Notes: generated from the letters alone by a model not told the origin. 64,000 nucleotides of DNA from an uncultured Bradyrhizobium sp. (GCF_947648125.1 NZ_CANSMR010000004.1:310001-374000), one strand, 5' to 3'; counted from the first letter of the stretch, positions 8,464-18,699 are shown. Made by a program: numbers and translations.

Positions 8464-9780
8464 ATGGCAAAATGGATCTGGGTTTCACTTGTCCTTCTCC
8501 TCTTCGGCGCGGCCGGTTGGTGGTATTTCGATTCCCAATCGGGGGCAACGATGACGGCTTCCGAAGAGGCGCGTGGCTCGGGGACCGGGCGCGGCGGCGG
8601 AGGTGGCGGTCGACGAGGCCGGCACCGGCAGGGCGGGCCCGTCGTTGTGACCACGGCATCGGTGAGCCGTCAGGACGTTCCGATTCATGTGGACGGTATC
8701 GGAACTGTTCAGGCCTACAATACCGTCACCGTTCGCGCCCGGGTCGATGGGCAGCTCGACAAGGTGATCTTCACGGAAGGACAGGACGTCAAGGCCGGTG
8801 ACGCGCTTGCGCAGATCGATCCGCGTCCCTACCAGGCGCGGCTGAGCCAGGCGCAGGGGGTGAAGGCCAAGGACGAGGCGCATCTCGCCAACGTCAGGCT
8901 GGATCTGGAGCGCTACGTCAAGCTCGGCGAATTCGCCACGCAGCAAAGCGTTGACACCCAAAAGGCGCTGGTCCGGCAACTGGAGGCGTCCTTGGAGACC
9001 GATCAGGCCAATGTCGACTCGGCCGCGCTCGAGCTTGACTACACAACGATCAGGGCCCCGATCACCGGCCGCGTTGGTGTCCGGCTGGTCGACGAGGGCA
9101 ATATGGTCCGCGCGGCGGAGGCGACCGGCATCGTGGTGATAGCTCAGCTTCAGCCGATTTCCGTGACGTTTTCACTGCCTCAGCAAAATCTCACCGCAAT
9201 CAATGACGCGCTGGCGAAGAGCAAGGTCCGGGTGACGGCCGTCGATGCCGACGGCAAGACGGTTCTCGAAGAGGGTGATCTCGTGGTCGTCGATAACCGC
9301 ATCGATGCGCAGACCGGGACGATCCGCCTGAAAGCGACCTTCGCCAACCCGAACCGCCGGCTCTGGCCCGGTCAATTCGTCAACGTCCGGGTCCAGCTCG
9401 ATACCAGGCGCGATGGCACGGTGATCCCGACCACCGCAGTCCAGCGCAATGACGGCGGGACCTTTGCTTATATCGTGGGTCCGGGCGACAAGGCTGAGCT
9501 TCGCCCGATCCGCGTCGGACAGGTGGCGGGTCCGACCGCCCTGGTGGAATCCGGTTTGGAGGTCGGCGAGAAGGTCGTGATCAACAGTCAGGAGCAGCTT
9601 CGGCCGGGAGTGACCGTCATTCCAACCGAGGAAACCGGCGAAGCTAAGTTGGAGGCGCCGGTCAGCGTCGGGTTAGGCGAGTCCATCAGGGCCGCTCCGG
9701 CGGTGCCCTCGCGCCGTGAAACGGCAGACGATGCCGCGAAGGGAGACGAGTCCGGCAACCGCCGTGGAAATCGGAGATGA
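8464..9780 (+). CDS. mdtA: MdtA-like RND membrane-fusion protein
   Basis: A 438-aa adaptor of the MdtA/AcrA type. It has one N-terminal membrane anchor (residues 4-21), then a striking Gly/Arg-rich linker (about 37-58, containing six consecutive Gly), the first lipoyl half (VDGQLDKVIFTEGQDVKAGD), a coiled-coil hairpin (about 130-190), the second half (TTIRAPITGRVG) and beta-barrel domains. The C-terminal tail is long, charged and probably disordered. It overlaps the next gene (ATGA at 9777-9780) as in mdtABC operons. The Gly/Arg linker is echoed in the lipoprotein at 16133. The symbol reflects homology, not tested function. Confidence 0.88.
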   Translation: MAKWIWVSLVLLLFGAAGWWYFDSQSGATMTASEEARGSGTGRGGGGGGRRGRHRQGGPVVVTTASVSRQDVPIHVDGIGTVQAYNTVTVRARVDGQLDKVIFTEGQDVKAGDALAQIDPRPYQARLSQAQGVKAKDEAHLANVRLDLERYVKLGEFATQQSVDTQKALVRQLEASLETDQANVDSAALELDYTTIRAPITGRVGVRLVDEGNMVRAAEATGIVVIAQLQPISVTFSLPQQNLTAINDALAKSKVRVTAVDADGKTVLEEGDLVVVDNRIDAQTGTIRLKATFANPNRRLWPGQFVNVRVQLDTRRDGTVIPTTAVQRNDGGTFAYIVGPGDKAELRPIRVGQVAGPTALVESGLEVGEKVVINSQEQLRPGVTVIPTEETGEAKLEAPVSVGLGESIRAAPAVPSRRETADDAAKGDESGNRRGNRR

Positions 9781-12700
9781 GCGTCTCGGCACCATTCATC
9801 GCCCGACCGATAGCGACATCGCTGCTCAGTATCGCCGTCCTCCTGGTCGGCTGGCTTGGTTTTCGTCTGCTTCCGGTCTCGTCGCTGCCCGAGGTCGATT
9901 TTCCAACCATCCAGGTCTTGACGCAGTTGCCCGGAGCCGGGCCGGACACCATGGCCCCGCTGGTCACGACGCCGTTGGAGCAGCAGCTTGGGCAGATCGC
10001 CGGGCTGACGCTGATGACCTCGACGAGTTCGTTCGGGATCAGCGTAATCACGATGCAGTTCAGCCTGGAGCGGGACATCGATTCGGTTGGCCAGGATGTA
10101 CAGGCCTCGATCAATGCCGCAGGGGCTTTTCTGCCCGCTAATCTGCCCTACCCGCCGATCTACAAGAAGGTCAACCCGGCCGATCAGCCGATCCTCATCC
10201 TGGCGCTCACCTCGGACTCGCTGCCGATCACCAAGGTGAACGACGTCGCGGATACCGTGCTGGCGCAGAAGCTCAGCGAGGTGAGCGGCGTCGGCGCCGT
10301 CACGCTGCAGGGCGGCCAGAGGCCGGCCATCCGTGTCCAGGTCAACCCCGTCCAGCTCGCGGCCTACCGGCTCAGCCTGGAAGAGGTGCGTGCGGCGCTG
10401 GCGCGGGCCAACGTCGCGCAGCCGAAGGGCAGCTTCGACGGACCGCGTCAGGCGTTCATGATTGGAGCGAACGACCAGATCCTGGCGCCAGAGGCTTATG
10501 CCAACGTGATCCTGGCCTACCGCGATGGCGCCCCGGTCAGGGTTCGCGACGTTGGAACCGCTGTCTCGGGACCGGAGAACACCAAGGTGGGAGCCTGGTT
10601 CAACGGGCGCCCGGCCGTGCTTCTCGACATTCAGCGCCAGCCTGGTGCGAACATCATCCAGACCGTCGACCGCGTTCGCGAACTGCTGCCGAGGCTGCGC
10701 GCGGCGCTGCCGCCCGACATCCGGCTCGCCATATTGTCCGACCGCACCGAAATGATCCGGGCGAGCATCGCCGAAGTCGAGCGCACGCTGGTTCTCACCA
10801 TCGCGCTCGTCGTCCTTGTCATCTTCCTTTTCCTTCGACGATTCTGGGCGACAGTAATTCCGAGTATCACCATGCCGTTGTCGATCGTCGGCACTTTTGG
10901 CGTCATGCATCTTGCCAAGTTCAGCCTCGACAATCTCTCTCTGATGGCGTTGACCGTCGCAGCCGGATTCTTGGTCGACGACGCCATCGTCATGATCGAA
11001 AACATCGTGCGCCACATTGAAGACGGCGAAACGCCACTCCAGGCTGCCTACAAGGGCGCGCGCCAGATTGGGTTCACGATCGTCTCTCTCACCGTATCGA
11101 TGATCGCGGTCTTCATACCGTTCCTGTTCATGGGTGGCATCGTCGGGCGGCTGTTCCGAGAATTCTCGCTGACGTTGTCTGCCGCCGTCGTGGTGTCGGC
11201 GATCGTCTCTCTGACCCTCACACCGATGATGTGCGCCCGCCTGCTGACGCCTGGGGCGGTGGCGACCGCCGGCAGCTGGCTCGCCGGACCCGAGCGGGCA
11301 TTCTTGGCGGCGCTACGATTTTATCACAGCAGCCTCGCCTGGGTGATGCGCCACGAGACTGCGACCCTTGCGGTCGCTATCGCGACCCTTGTTCTGACCG
11401 TCGTGCTCTATGCGACGATTCCGAAAGGCTTCTTGCCGGCGCAGGATATCGGCGTGATCGTTGCCACCACCGATGCTGGACCGGAAATTCCGTTCAGCAA
11501 GATGGCGGCGCTGCAAGCGAAGGCGGCCGAGTTCGCCTTGAACGACCCCAGCGTCACCGGCGTCGATTCCTTCGTCGGCGTCGGGGTCGTGAACTCGACA
11601 CCCAATACGGGCCGCATGACCATCGTCCTCAAGCGACGCGGCGATCGGACCGAAACCGCTGACGAGATCATCCGCCGGCTCCGCACCGCCCTGGCGCAGG
11701 TCGCGGGACTTTCGGTTTACCTGCAGCTGGCGCCGGAGATTCAGATTGGCACCCGGGCGACCCGCACGCAGTATCAATACATCCTGGTCGATGCCAATCC
11801 GGCGGAGCTCGCGCTTGCGGCACCGCTTTTGCTCGAGCGCTTGAAGGTAAGCCCTGCGCTCCGCAACGTCGCCAGTGACCAGCAAACCGGTGGGCTTGTT
11901 GCCGACGTGGTTGTCGACCGCGACCAGGCCGGGCGGCTCGGCGTGCTCCCACAAACCATTGACGACACGCTCTACGATGCGTTCGGACAGCGCCAAGTTT
12001 CGACGATATACACGCAGCAGAACCAATATCACGTGGTGCTCGAGGTTGCGCCCGAGTTCCAGCTGGATCCCGCCGATCTGAAACGCCTTTACGTCCCCTC
12101 GAGTGCGGGCGTTCAGGTGCCGCTGGAAAGCTTTGCCACCATTCGCCTCGGAAACGGTCCGCTCGCGATTCAGCATCAAGGTCTTTTCCCCTCAGTGACT
12201 ATATCCTTCGATGCAGCGCCCGGCGTCTCGCTGGAGGAGGCGATAACGGCGGTGCGGGCAGCCGAGCGCGCCATCGACATCCCGGAATCCGTTGTTGGAT
12301 CCTTTGCAGGCGAGGCAGCCGAATTCCAGGAATCCCTTTCCAGTCAGGTGTGGCTGATCCTGGCGGCGGTGGTCGCCGTCTACATCGTGCTGGGTGTGCT
12401 CTACGAGAGCACGATCCACCCGATCACGATCATGTCGACGCTGCCCTCGGCGGGTATTGGCGCATTGATCGCGCTGATGCTCGGCGGCTACGACCTGTCG
12501 CTGATGGGCGTGATCGCCATCCTTCTGCTGATCGGGATCGTGAAGAAGAATGCGATCATGATGATCGACTTTGCTCTCGCCGCCGAAAGGACCGCGGGCC
12601 TGGCGCCGGCGGCCGCCATCTTCGATGCCTGTCTGAAGCGATTCCGCCCGATTATGATGACCACGATGGCCGCGCTGTTGGGAGCGGTGCCGCTGGCGCT

Positions 12701-12878
12701 TGGCTCAGGACCGGGTTCGGAGTTGCGTCGGCCACTTGGCATTGCCATCATCGGCGGCCTGCTGCTGAGCCAGTTCCTGACGCTCTACACTACGCCGGTG
12801 ATCTATGTGGCGCTCGATCGCGCGCGGCGGGCGGTCAGGAGCACCGCGTGGCGGCCGGCACCGAAGCCGGCGGGGTGA
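9777..12878 (+). CDS. mdtB: MdtB-like RND efflux permease
   Basis: A 1033-aa RND permease resembling E. coli MdtB (ALPVS/SLPEVDFPTIQV segment, FLFLRRFWATVIPSI, SLTLTPMMCARLL). Relay residues are canonical, unlike in the two upstream permeases: VDD in TM4 (D401, D402) and KKNAIMMIDFAL in TM10 (K924). MdtB and MdtC families form heterotrimers that export bile salts, novobiocin and similar amphiphiles in enterobacteria; here that is only an expectation. The next permease begins 13 bases after the stop. Confidence 0.9.
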   Translation: MSVSAPFIARPIATSLLSIAVLLVGWLGFRLLPVSSLPEVDFPTIQVLTQLPGAGPDTMAPLVTTPLEQQLGQIAGLTLMTSTSSFGISVITMQFSLERDIDSVGQDVQASINAAGAFLPANLPYPPIYKKVNPADQPILILALTSDSLPITKVNDVADTVLAQKLSEVSGVGAVTLQGGQRPAIRVQVNPVQLAAYRLSLEEVRAALARANVAQPKGSFDGPRQAFMIGANDQILAPEAYANVILAYRDGAPVRVRDVGTAVSGPENTKVGAWFNGRPAVLLDIQRQPGANIIQTVDRVRELLPRLRAALPPDIRLAILSDRTEMIRASIAEVERTLVLTIALVVLVIFLFLRRFWATVIPSITMPLSIVGTFGVMHLAKFSLDNLSLMALTVAAGFLVDDAIVMIENIVRHIEDGETPLQAAYKGARQIGFTIVSLTVSMIAVFIPFLFMGGIVGRLFREFSLTLSAAVVVSAIVSLTLTPMMCARLLTPGAVATAGSWLAGPERAFLAALRFYHSSLAWVMRHETATLAVAIATLVLTVVLYATIPKGFLPAQDIGVIVATTDAGPEIPFSKMAALQAKAAEFALNDPSVTGVDSFVGVGVVNSTPNTGRMTIVLKRRGDRTETADEIIRRLRTALAQVAGLSVYLQLAPEIQIGTRATRTQYQYILVDANPAELALAAPLLLERLKVSPALRNVASDQQTGGLVADVVVDRDQAGRLGVLPQTIDDTLYDAFGQRQVSTIYTQQNQYHVVLEVAPEFQLDPADLKRLYVPSSAGVQVPLESFATIRLGNGPLAIQHQGLFPSVTISFDAAPGVSLEEAITAVRAAERAIDIPESVVGSFAGEAAEFQESLSSQVWLILAAVVAVYIVLGVLYESTIHPITIMSTLPSAGIGALIALMLGGYDLSLMGVIAILLLIGIVKKNAIMMIDFALAAERTAGLAPAAAIFDACLKRFRPIMMTTMAALLGAVPLALGSGPGSELRRPLGIAIIGGLLLSQFLTLYTTPVIYVALDRARRAVRSTAWRPAPKPAG

Positions 12879-12891
12879 GGAGAAACCGGAC

Positions 12892-15800
12892 GTGGGATTT
12901 TTCGACCTCTGCCTGAGGCGACCGGTCGGTGTTGGCCTACTCATGTTCGCCCTGCTGACGAGCGGTGCACTGGCATTCCACTTCCTGCCCCTGGCGTCGC
13001 TGCCTCGTGTCGATTATCCGACGATCGTGGTGAGCGCGGCACTTCCCGGGGCCGATCCAAAGACGATGGCGGCGACCGTCGCCGCGCCCCTCGAACGGCG
13101 GCTCGGGCAGATCGCCGGCGTGAGCGAACTCACCAGCACCAGCCTGCCCGGCCTGAGCACGATCGTCGTCCAGTTCGACCTCAGCCGCTCGATCGACGCC
13201 GCTGCACGCGACGTGCAGGCGGCGATCAACGCCGCCTCAAGCAGTCTGCCGTCCGGGATGTCGCATCCGCCGACCTGGCGCAAGAACAACCCATCCGCTT
13301 CTCCTGTGCTGATCCTGGCGCTCACCTCCGACGCGTTGCCGTCCGGGGCGGTATATGAAGCCGCGGATACGATACTGGCGCAGCAACTGTCGCAGATCAA
13401 AGGCGTCGGCCAGGTGACCGTCAACGGATCCGAGAAGCCGGCGGTGCGCGTGCAGGTCAATCCGGGCGCGCTTGCGTCCATGGGCCTCGGGCTTGAGGAC
13501 GTGAGAACCGCGCTGAACGCCGCCAACGCCGCCGGGCCGAAGGGTCGCGTCGAGAGCCCGGCCGGGTCTTTCGTGCTGCGCGTCAACGACCAGTTGCGGA
13601 AGGCCGAGGAGTACAAATCCGTCATCGTCGCGACGCGTGCGGGTACGCCGGTTCGCCTGGATACAGTCGCCTCGGTGATCGACAGCGTCGAGAACGTCCG
13701 TACCTCTGGCTGGTACAACGGCAAAGCCGCCGTGCTGGTCTTTGTGTTCACGGAAGCCAACGCCAATGTCATTGAGACCGTCGACCGCGTCCGCGCGCTG
13801 ATGCCGACGCTGCAAACGTGGCTGCCTCGCGCCGTCGACGTCGCGGTGATGATCGACCGCACCGAGACGATCCGGGCCAGTGTCCGCGAAGTCGAGCTTT
13901 CGCTTCTGATCAGTATCGGGCTGATCGTCGCGACGGTGTTCCTCTTCCTGAGAAGGCTGTGGGCGACCATGGCCGCTGCCGTCACGATCCCGCTGTCCAT
14001 CGCCGGCACCTTTGCGGCGATGTATCTGATCGGCTACAGCGTCGACAATCTGTCGCTGATGGCGCTGACCATCGCGACCGGTTTCATCGTCGACGACGCC
14101 ATCGTGGTGGTCGAGGCGATAAGTAAACAGCGGGAGGCAGGCGAGGCGCCGCTCGCAGCGGTCCGCAAGGCCGCCGGCCAGATCGGCTTCACGGTCCTCT
14201 CGATCAGCGTCTCGCTGATCGTGGCATTCACGCCGCTGCTTTTCATGAGCGGAATGATGGGCCGCCTGCTCCGCGAGTTCTCGGTGACCCTGGCAATCGC
14301 CATCGCGATCTCCGCGCTGGTGGCGTTGACCCTGATCCCGGTCATGGGCGCCTACCTCGCCAATGCCGGGCGGCAGGCTGCAACGCCGGTCGGCGGAGGA
14401 CGCCTGTCAGGCTGGCTTGTCGCCTTGTATAAGCGGGCCCTCACGTTGACGCTTCGTCACCGCGCGCTGACGCTGGCGAGCCTCGGCGTAACCGTGCTCG
14501 GCACGGTGGCGCTGTGGATGGTCATGCCCAAGGGTTTCTTTCCCCAGCAGGACATCGGCACCATCGTCGCCATAGCCGAGGCGCCCGCCTCCATTTCATT
14601 CCGGGCCATGACCGATCGCCTGCAGGCGGTGATGCGCATGACCATGGATGATCCGGCTGTCGCCAGGGTAGGCAGCTATACCGGTCAATCAGGTGCCGCT
14701 CCCAATCAGGCGCGCCTGTTCGTCGCCTTAAAGCCGCTGGCGGAACGCAAGGTCGGAACCATCCAAGTCATCAACCGCCTGCGCCGCCAGGCCCGCGAAC
14801 TGCAGGGGGTCACGCTCTTCATGACGCCGGACCAGGAACTGCGCATTGGCGGACGGGTCTCCAAGGCGCTGTATCAGTTCACCCTGACCGGCCCCGATGT
14901 GGCCGAGCTGGAGACCTGGGTCGGCCGCCTGGTTGAAAACTTGAAGCAGTCGCGGGAGCTGCGGGACGTCACCACGGATATCGAAGGCGGCGCGCTGCAA
15001 ACCATTCTGGTGATCGACCGCGACGCCGCCTCGCGTCTCGGATTGGCGGCGCAGGACATCGACCAGGCGCTCTACGACGCGTTCGGTCAGCGGCTGGTGT
15101 CGGCGATCTACGACACGCATTATACCTACCATGTGGTGCTTGAGGCCGATCCGCGGCTGCAGGAGGACCCGTCCTCGCTGACGAAGATATTCGTCGCGGG
15201 ACCTGCCGGGCAGCAGATTCCCATGACCGGCATCACGCGCATCGAGACCGGCGTCCAGGTCAATTCCATCGCGCACCAGGGACAGTCTCCCGCCGCGACG
15301 TTGACCTTCTCGATGGCTCCGAGACTGCCGATGGAACGCGGCACCGAGATCATCGAACAAGGCATGCGTGATCTCGGCGCGCCGGATCACATCCGCGGCA
15401 GCTTCCAGGGCACCGCACGCGCCTTCGCCGATACCGTCGGTGACCAATCGGTGTTGATCGCAGCGGCACTGATCGCCGTCTACATCATCCTGGGCGTGCT
15501 CTACGAGAGCGCGCTCCACCCTCTGACAATTCTGTCGACGCTCCCCTCGGCCGGGATCGGGGCGATCCTCTCGCTTTGGGCGGCGGGACGTCCGCTCGAC
15601 CTGATCGGGATCCTGGCAGTGATCCTGTTGATCGGCATCGTCAAGAAAAACGCCATCATGATGATCGATCATGCGCTTGCAGCGCAACGCGAGCGTCGAT
15701 TGCCGGTCCAGGATGCGATCGTCGAGGCTTGCCTTGTCAGGTTCCGCCCCATTCTCATGACGACATTGACCGCCATGCTCGGCGCTGTCCCGCTGGCCCT

Positions 15801-16014
15801 CGGTAGCGGGGTCGGCGGGGAATTGCGCCAACCGCTCGGCATCGCCATCATCGGAGGGCTCATCGCAAGCCAGCTCCTGACGCTCTTCACTACCCCGGTC
15901 GTTTACCTAGCCCTTGAGGGACTTCGTTCAAGAGCCGTGGGGAGCTCGGTGCGGCGTCAAGTCGGCGGTTGCGATCACGACGCAGCGCGACTGCGAAGCT
16001 CCGGCGATACATGA
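12892..16014 (+). CDS. mdtC: MdtC-like RND efflux permease
   Basis: A 1040-aa RND permease, partner of the MdtB-like protein. I place the start at GTG 12892, preceded by AGGAG at 12877-12881; an upstream in-frame ATG at 12805 lies inside the previous gene and would add an Arg-rich stretch foreign to the family. TM4 has VDD (D401, D402) and TM10 has GIVKKNAIMMID, so the proton relay is intact. The last ~20 residues, Arg-rich, extend past the usual family end. No TolC-like gene follows, so the pump must borrow an outer-membrane channel. Confidence 0.9.
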   Translation: MGFFDLCLRRPVGVGLLMFALLTSGALAFHFLPLASLPRVDYPTIVVSAALPGADPKTMAATVAAPLERRLGQIAGVSELTSTSLPGLSTIVVQFDLSRSIDAAARDVQAAINAASSSLPSGMSHPPTWRKNNPSASPVLILALTSDALPSGAVYEAADTILAQQLSQIKGVGQVTVNGSEKPAVRVQVNPGALASMGLGLEDVRTALNAANAAGPKGRVESPAGSFVLRVNDQLRKAEEYKSVIVATRAGTPVRLDTVASVIDSVENVRTSGWYNGKAAVLVFVFTEANANVIETVDRVRALMPTLQTWLPRAVDVAVMIDRTETIRASVREVELSLLISIGLIVATVFLFLRRLWATMAAAVTIPLSIAGTFAAMYLIGYSVDNLSLMALTIATGFIVDDAIVVVEAISKQREAGEAPLAAVRKAAGQIGFTVLSISVSLIVAFTPLLFMSGMMGRLLREFSVTLAIAIAISALVALTLIPVMGAYLANAGRQAATPVGGGRLSGWLVALYKRALTLTLRHRALTLASLGVTVLGTVALWMVMPKGFFPQQDIGTIVAIAEAPASISFRAMTDRLQAVMRMTMDDPAVARVGSYTGQSGAAPNQARLFVALKPLAERKVGTIQVINRLRRQARELQGVTLFMTPDQELRIGGRVSKALYQFTLTGPDVAELETWVGRLVENLKQSRELRDVTTDIEGGALQTILVIDRDAASRLGLAAQDIDQALYDAFGQRLVSAIYDTHYTYHVVLEADPRLQEDPSSLTKIFVAGPAGQQIPMTGITRIETGVQVNSIAHQGQSPAATLTFSMAPRLPMERGTEIIEQGMRDLGAPDHIRGSFQGTARAFADTVGDQSVLIAAALIAVYIILGVLYESALHPLTILSTLPSAGIGAILSLWAAGRPLDLIGILAVILLIGIVKKNAIMMIDHALAAQRERRLPVQDAIVEACLVRFRPILMTTLTAMLGAVPLALGSGVGGELRQPLGIAIIGGLIASQLLTLFTTPVVYLALEGLRSRAVGSSVRRQVGGCDHDAARLRSSGDT

Positions 16015-16132
16015 GGACGCCCGCCGGTGGGTTGGCGGCTTGGAAACAGTTGGCCTTCACTATCGCAAAACCATTGAGAGTCTAAGAAAACGGAAGAGTT
16101 GCGAAATGCATGGTGATCCGAGGTATCAAAAA

Positions 16133-16390
16133 ATGACACGGATGGTACTCATATTTGCTGCCGCGCTAACGAGCTGTCTCGCGGGATGCAACGAAAGCTC
16201 TTCGAACGATGACCAAGCGGGCTCAGGAAGAGGCGGAGGGGGGGGCGGACGATTACGCTCTGCGTGCCAGCTCGACATAGAAAAGTTGTGTGCTAACGAG
16301 CAGCATCCGAAGCAATGTTTAGCCAGTCACGAGAACGTATTATCTAGTTCGTGCAAGGCTGCGCTCGAGGAACGGGGAAGCCGGAGGTAG
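16133..16390 (+). CDS. Small Cys-rich lipoprotein
   Basis: An 85-aa lipoprotein with signal peptide and lipobox LAGC (Cys19). A Gly/Arg-rich spacer (about 29-42, six Gly in a row) leads into one Cys-rich repeat of the GLG1/Cys_rich_FGFR type (pattern C-x2-DIEKLC-x9-C-x10-SSSCKAAL). Such repeats are common in rhizobial secreted proteins of unknown role. It closes the efflux operon, and its Gly/Arg spacer resembles the linker of the MdtA-like adaptor, which hints at a shared partner or surface. An alternative ATG at 16106 adds nine residues. SD AGG at 16121. Confidence 0.65.
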   Translation: MTRMVLIFAAALTSCLAGCNESSSNDDQAGSGRGGGGGGRLRSACQLDIEKLCANEQHPKQCLASHENVLSSSCKAALEERGSRR

Positions 16391-16462
16391 GAGCGACAAG
16401 AAATCGCGATCCAAAGACAAAGAGCGCCGTCTTGGCTCCAGGTCGAATGATCCCAAATCGTC

Positions 16463-16633
16463 GTGCATGAAGCTGACGAGCTAAATCCACTCCTCGGTTT
16501 GCTTTATCCCGCCGAATCGAGGTTCAAGCGTGTCAATGGCTGGCGCATGCACTACCTCGATGAGGGGCGTCACGACGATTTTCGAAGGAATTATGGGCGC
16601 CAAAACTACGCCGCTTCCAAACAACGTCGATGA
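16463..16633 (+). pseudogene. Fragment of an alpha/beta-hydrolase (haloalkane-dehalogenase-like) N-terminus
   Basis: A short frame from GTG 16463 reads LLYPAESRFKRVNGWRMHYLDEG, whose core LYPAESRF...WRMHYLDEG is typical of the N-terminus of alpha/beta hydrolases of the haloalkane dehalogenase group. The oxyanion-hole HG motif that should follow is missing and the frame stops at 16631. A decayed remnant; similarity judged by eye. Confidence 0.4.
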
Positions 16634-17121
16634 ACTGCACACATTTGACCATGAGAACCTGATCGATCTTTCGGGAAGATCGCGAGTCTGGACAGCAAAA
16701 TCTTGAAGATTTGTCCGCCTCCAGAACCGCCAAAATCGACCGAAGCGGCTCCGCTGCCGAAAACTCCCATGGAAGAATTCATCGACGGATCCAAAACCGA
16801 AGACGCAAAAAAGACATCAGGTTCAGCCCGGAAATCGCGAACAATCCAAATCCAAAGCCGCCATTGAGAAAGGAGGCAATTCCATTCTTGATAAGTGGCG
16901 CGCCACCCAGAATAAAACTGCGAACTCCTACAGCATTGAAATTGTGATATAATTTAAACGCACCCTTGCGCGCATTCCCGAGCACCGAAGGTGCCGGGCC
17001 CACTGCCAGCGCGGGAAAACGCCCGCCCTGCGGGGACAGTCGAATATCCCGAACGCGCTCACCAGTGACGCCAGCTTCAGCATGGATTATTCACTAGGAA
17101 ATTCTTGCGCGGAACGAAGCT
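16634..17121. other. Intergenic stretch without a supported gene
   Basis: Lower in GC than its surroundings, with long A-rich patches (16790-16930). Short open frames exist on both strands, but none has both a ribosome site and protein-like composition. It probably continues the degraded sequence that includes the hydrolase fragment. Confidence 0.5.
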
Positions 17122-18699
17122 TCATCTCGCCGTTGCCTTCAGATCCAATTTTTCAAGAATTTCGCCGGAATTGCCTGCCGCTGCATTGAAATCGCCGAGC
17201 GCTACGCCGGCTGCGCTCTTTGCCTTCCCGCTGACCTCAAGTGTCCCTGGCTTTTTGGCGAACTCCGTGAGCGCCACATTCAGCAGCCTGCCGCCCGGCG
17301 AATTGCCGAACACTGCCGAAAAGCTCCTTGCAGCTCGGCGCGCAAACGCTTCGCGCACGGCATCTGTCGACTTTCCGTCCTTTTTGGCCTCGCGCGCGAC
17401 GGCGCGCTCAAACCAGCCTTTGTCCTCGATGAGCAGATCGAAGGACTTGGCGGTCGCGTGCGCCCGCGCCGCAGCAGCGGTCGAAGCGTCGGCCGCAAAG
17501 GCATCGCGAGTGACGTTGCCAAGTTGGCCGCGCAGCGTGATCGACCCCAGTCCGGCGACGTCGAGCGCGGCGTTCTTGACGACAAACTCGTTCGCTGCCT
17601 CCGCCCAGTTTCCCTCGACTGCGATCGAGATATCGAGCCGGTCATATCCCAGGTCCCGAAGCGCCTTGCCATGCTCCGACCCCGCCGCCAGCGCAAACGA
17701 TAACTCCTTCGCTGCCGCCTGCAGATGAGTGGGGATGCCATTGTGCGGCTGGTCGGCGGCTAACAGAAATTCCTTGAATTGCCATTTCCAACGCTCGTTC
17801 GTTGCCTTGGAACCGGGGATGTCGACCACCGCTCCCGCAATCGCAACGCCGCCAAGGAGCGGACCGTTCGTCTTCGGCCAATCCTTCAGCGCGCCGGCCT
17901 TGGCGCGAAAATCCGTCAGACTGATGCGATCGGCCTGCAGGCTGCCACCCGTCGCGGTCTTGAAGCTGAACGCGTTCCAGGCCAGCGCACCGACGACGCG
18001 GCGCGGTTCGTTGCCGTCGGCGATCGGCATGTCGGTGAAGAGACGCGTTGCGAGGGCCAGATCGGCGTCCGTGACGTTGACGGCACCGAAAGCGCCCTCA
18101 TCGCTTGCCGCCGGGCCCTTGACGGTGCCGCCGGCCATCCCCGCCGAACCAACCTTGCCCTGAGCGATGTCGCGCAGGACGAGATCGCGTCCGGTTATCG
18201 TCTGCTTGCCGCCGGTGCGCGCATACTCGATGACGATTTCGGGAATCGTCGCGCGCTCGGCGGTCAACGTCGAAAGCCGGCCAGCCAGCGGCTCAGTGTT
18301 GTTTGCGTTGAGAAGGACGGCCAAGTCCTGCTGCGCGAGAGCAGATCCGGCAATCTCGACTTCGCGCATGCGATATGACGTGCCGCCGATATTGATCATG
18401 ACGTCGCGCAAGGTGACATTTTCGGCCGCCAGGGCCGGCGTCACCAACGAGAAGCCCGATGGCAGCCGCAACTGGCCGATGCGCATCGTGGCGCCGTCGC
18501 CGAGCGGCAGGGTGATATCGCGGAGCGCGACACGACCATCGACTGCCGCGATCTCGAGCTGTCCGATGCTTGCGCCGGACCAGGCGCGCGCGATCGCGAG
18601 CCGCATTGCGGTCGAGGAGCCTGCGATCGCAAGGACTCCCGGCAGGCCGATGGCTACGGCAGCAAAGCCCAGCCTGCGCCAGCGAGCACGAATCTTCAT
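17122..18699 (-). CDS. AsmA-like periplasmic protein of unknown function
   Basis: A 525-aa protein with an N-terminal membrane anchor (residues 10-32) and a long periplasmic part rich in alternating beta-strand-like segments (GRVALRDITLPLGDGATMRIGQL, ITGRDLVLRDIAQG). This pattern resembles AsmA/YdbH-type envelope proteins that bridge or shape membranes, but I cannot name a family with certainty. A Lys/Ala-rich helical C-terminus follows. It is co-directional with, and 88 bases after, the Cys-rich secreted protein gene, so the two may be one operon. Confidence 0.6.
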   Translation of the reverse strand: MKIRARWRRLGFAAVAIGLPGVLAIAGSSTAMRLAIARAWSGASIGQLEIAAVDGRVALRDITLPLGDGATMRIGQLRLPSGFSLVTPALAAENVTLRDVMINIGGTSYRMREVEIAGSALAQQDLAVLLNANNTEPLAGRLSTLTAERATIPEIVIEYARTGGKQTITGRDLVLRDIAQGKVGSAGMAGGTVKGPAASDEGAFGAVNVTDADLALATRLFTDMPIADGNEPRRVVGALAWNAFSFKTATGGSLQADRISLTDFRAKAGALKDWPKTNGPLLGGVAIAGAVVDIPGSKATNERWKWQFKEFLLAADQPHNGIPTHLQAAAKELSFALAAGSEHGKALRDLGYDRLDISIAVEGNWAEAANEFVVKNAALDVAGLGSITLRGQLGNVTRDAFAADASTAAAARAHATAKSFDLLIEDKGWFERAVAREAKKDGKSTDAVREAFARRAARSFSAVFGNSPGGRLLNVALTEFAKKPGTLEVSGKAKSAAGVALGDFNAAAGNSGEILEKLDLKATAR

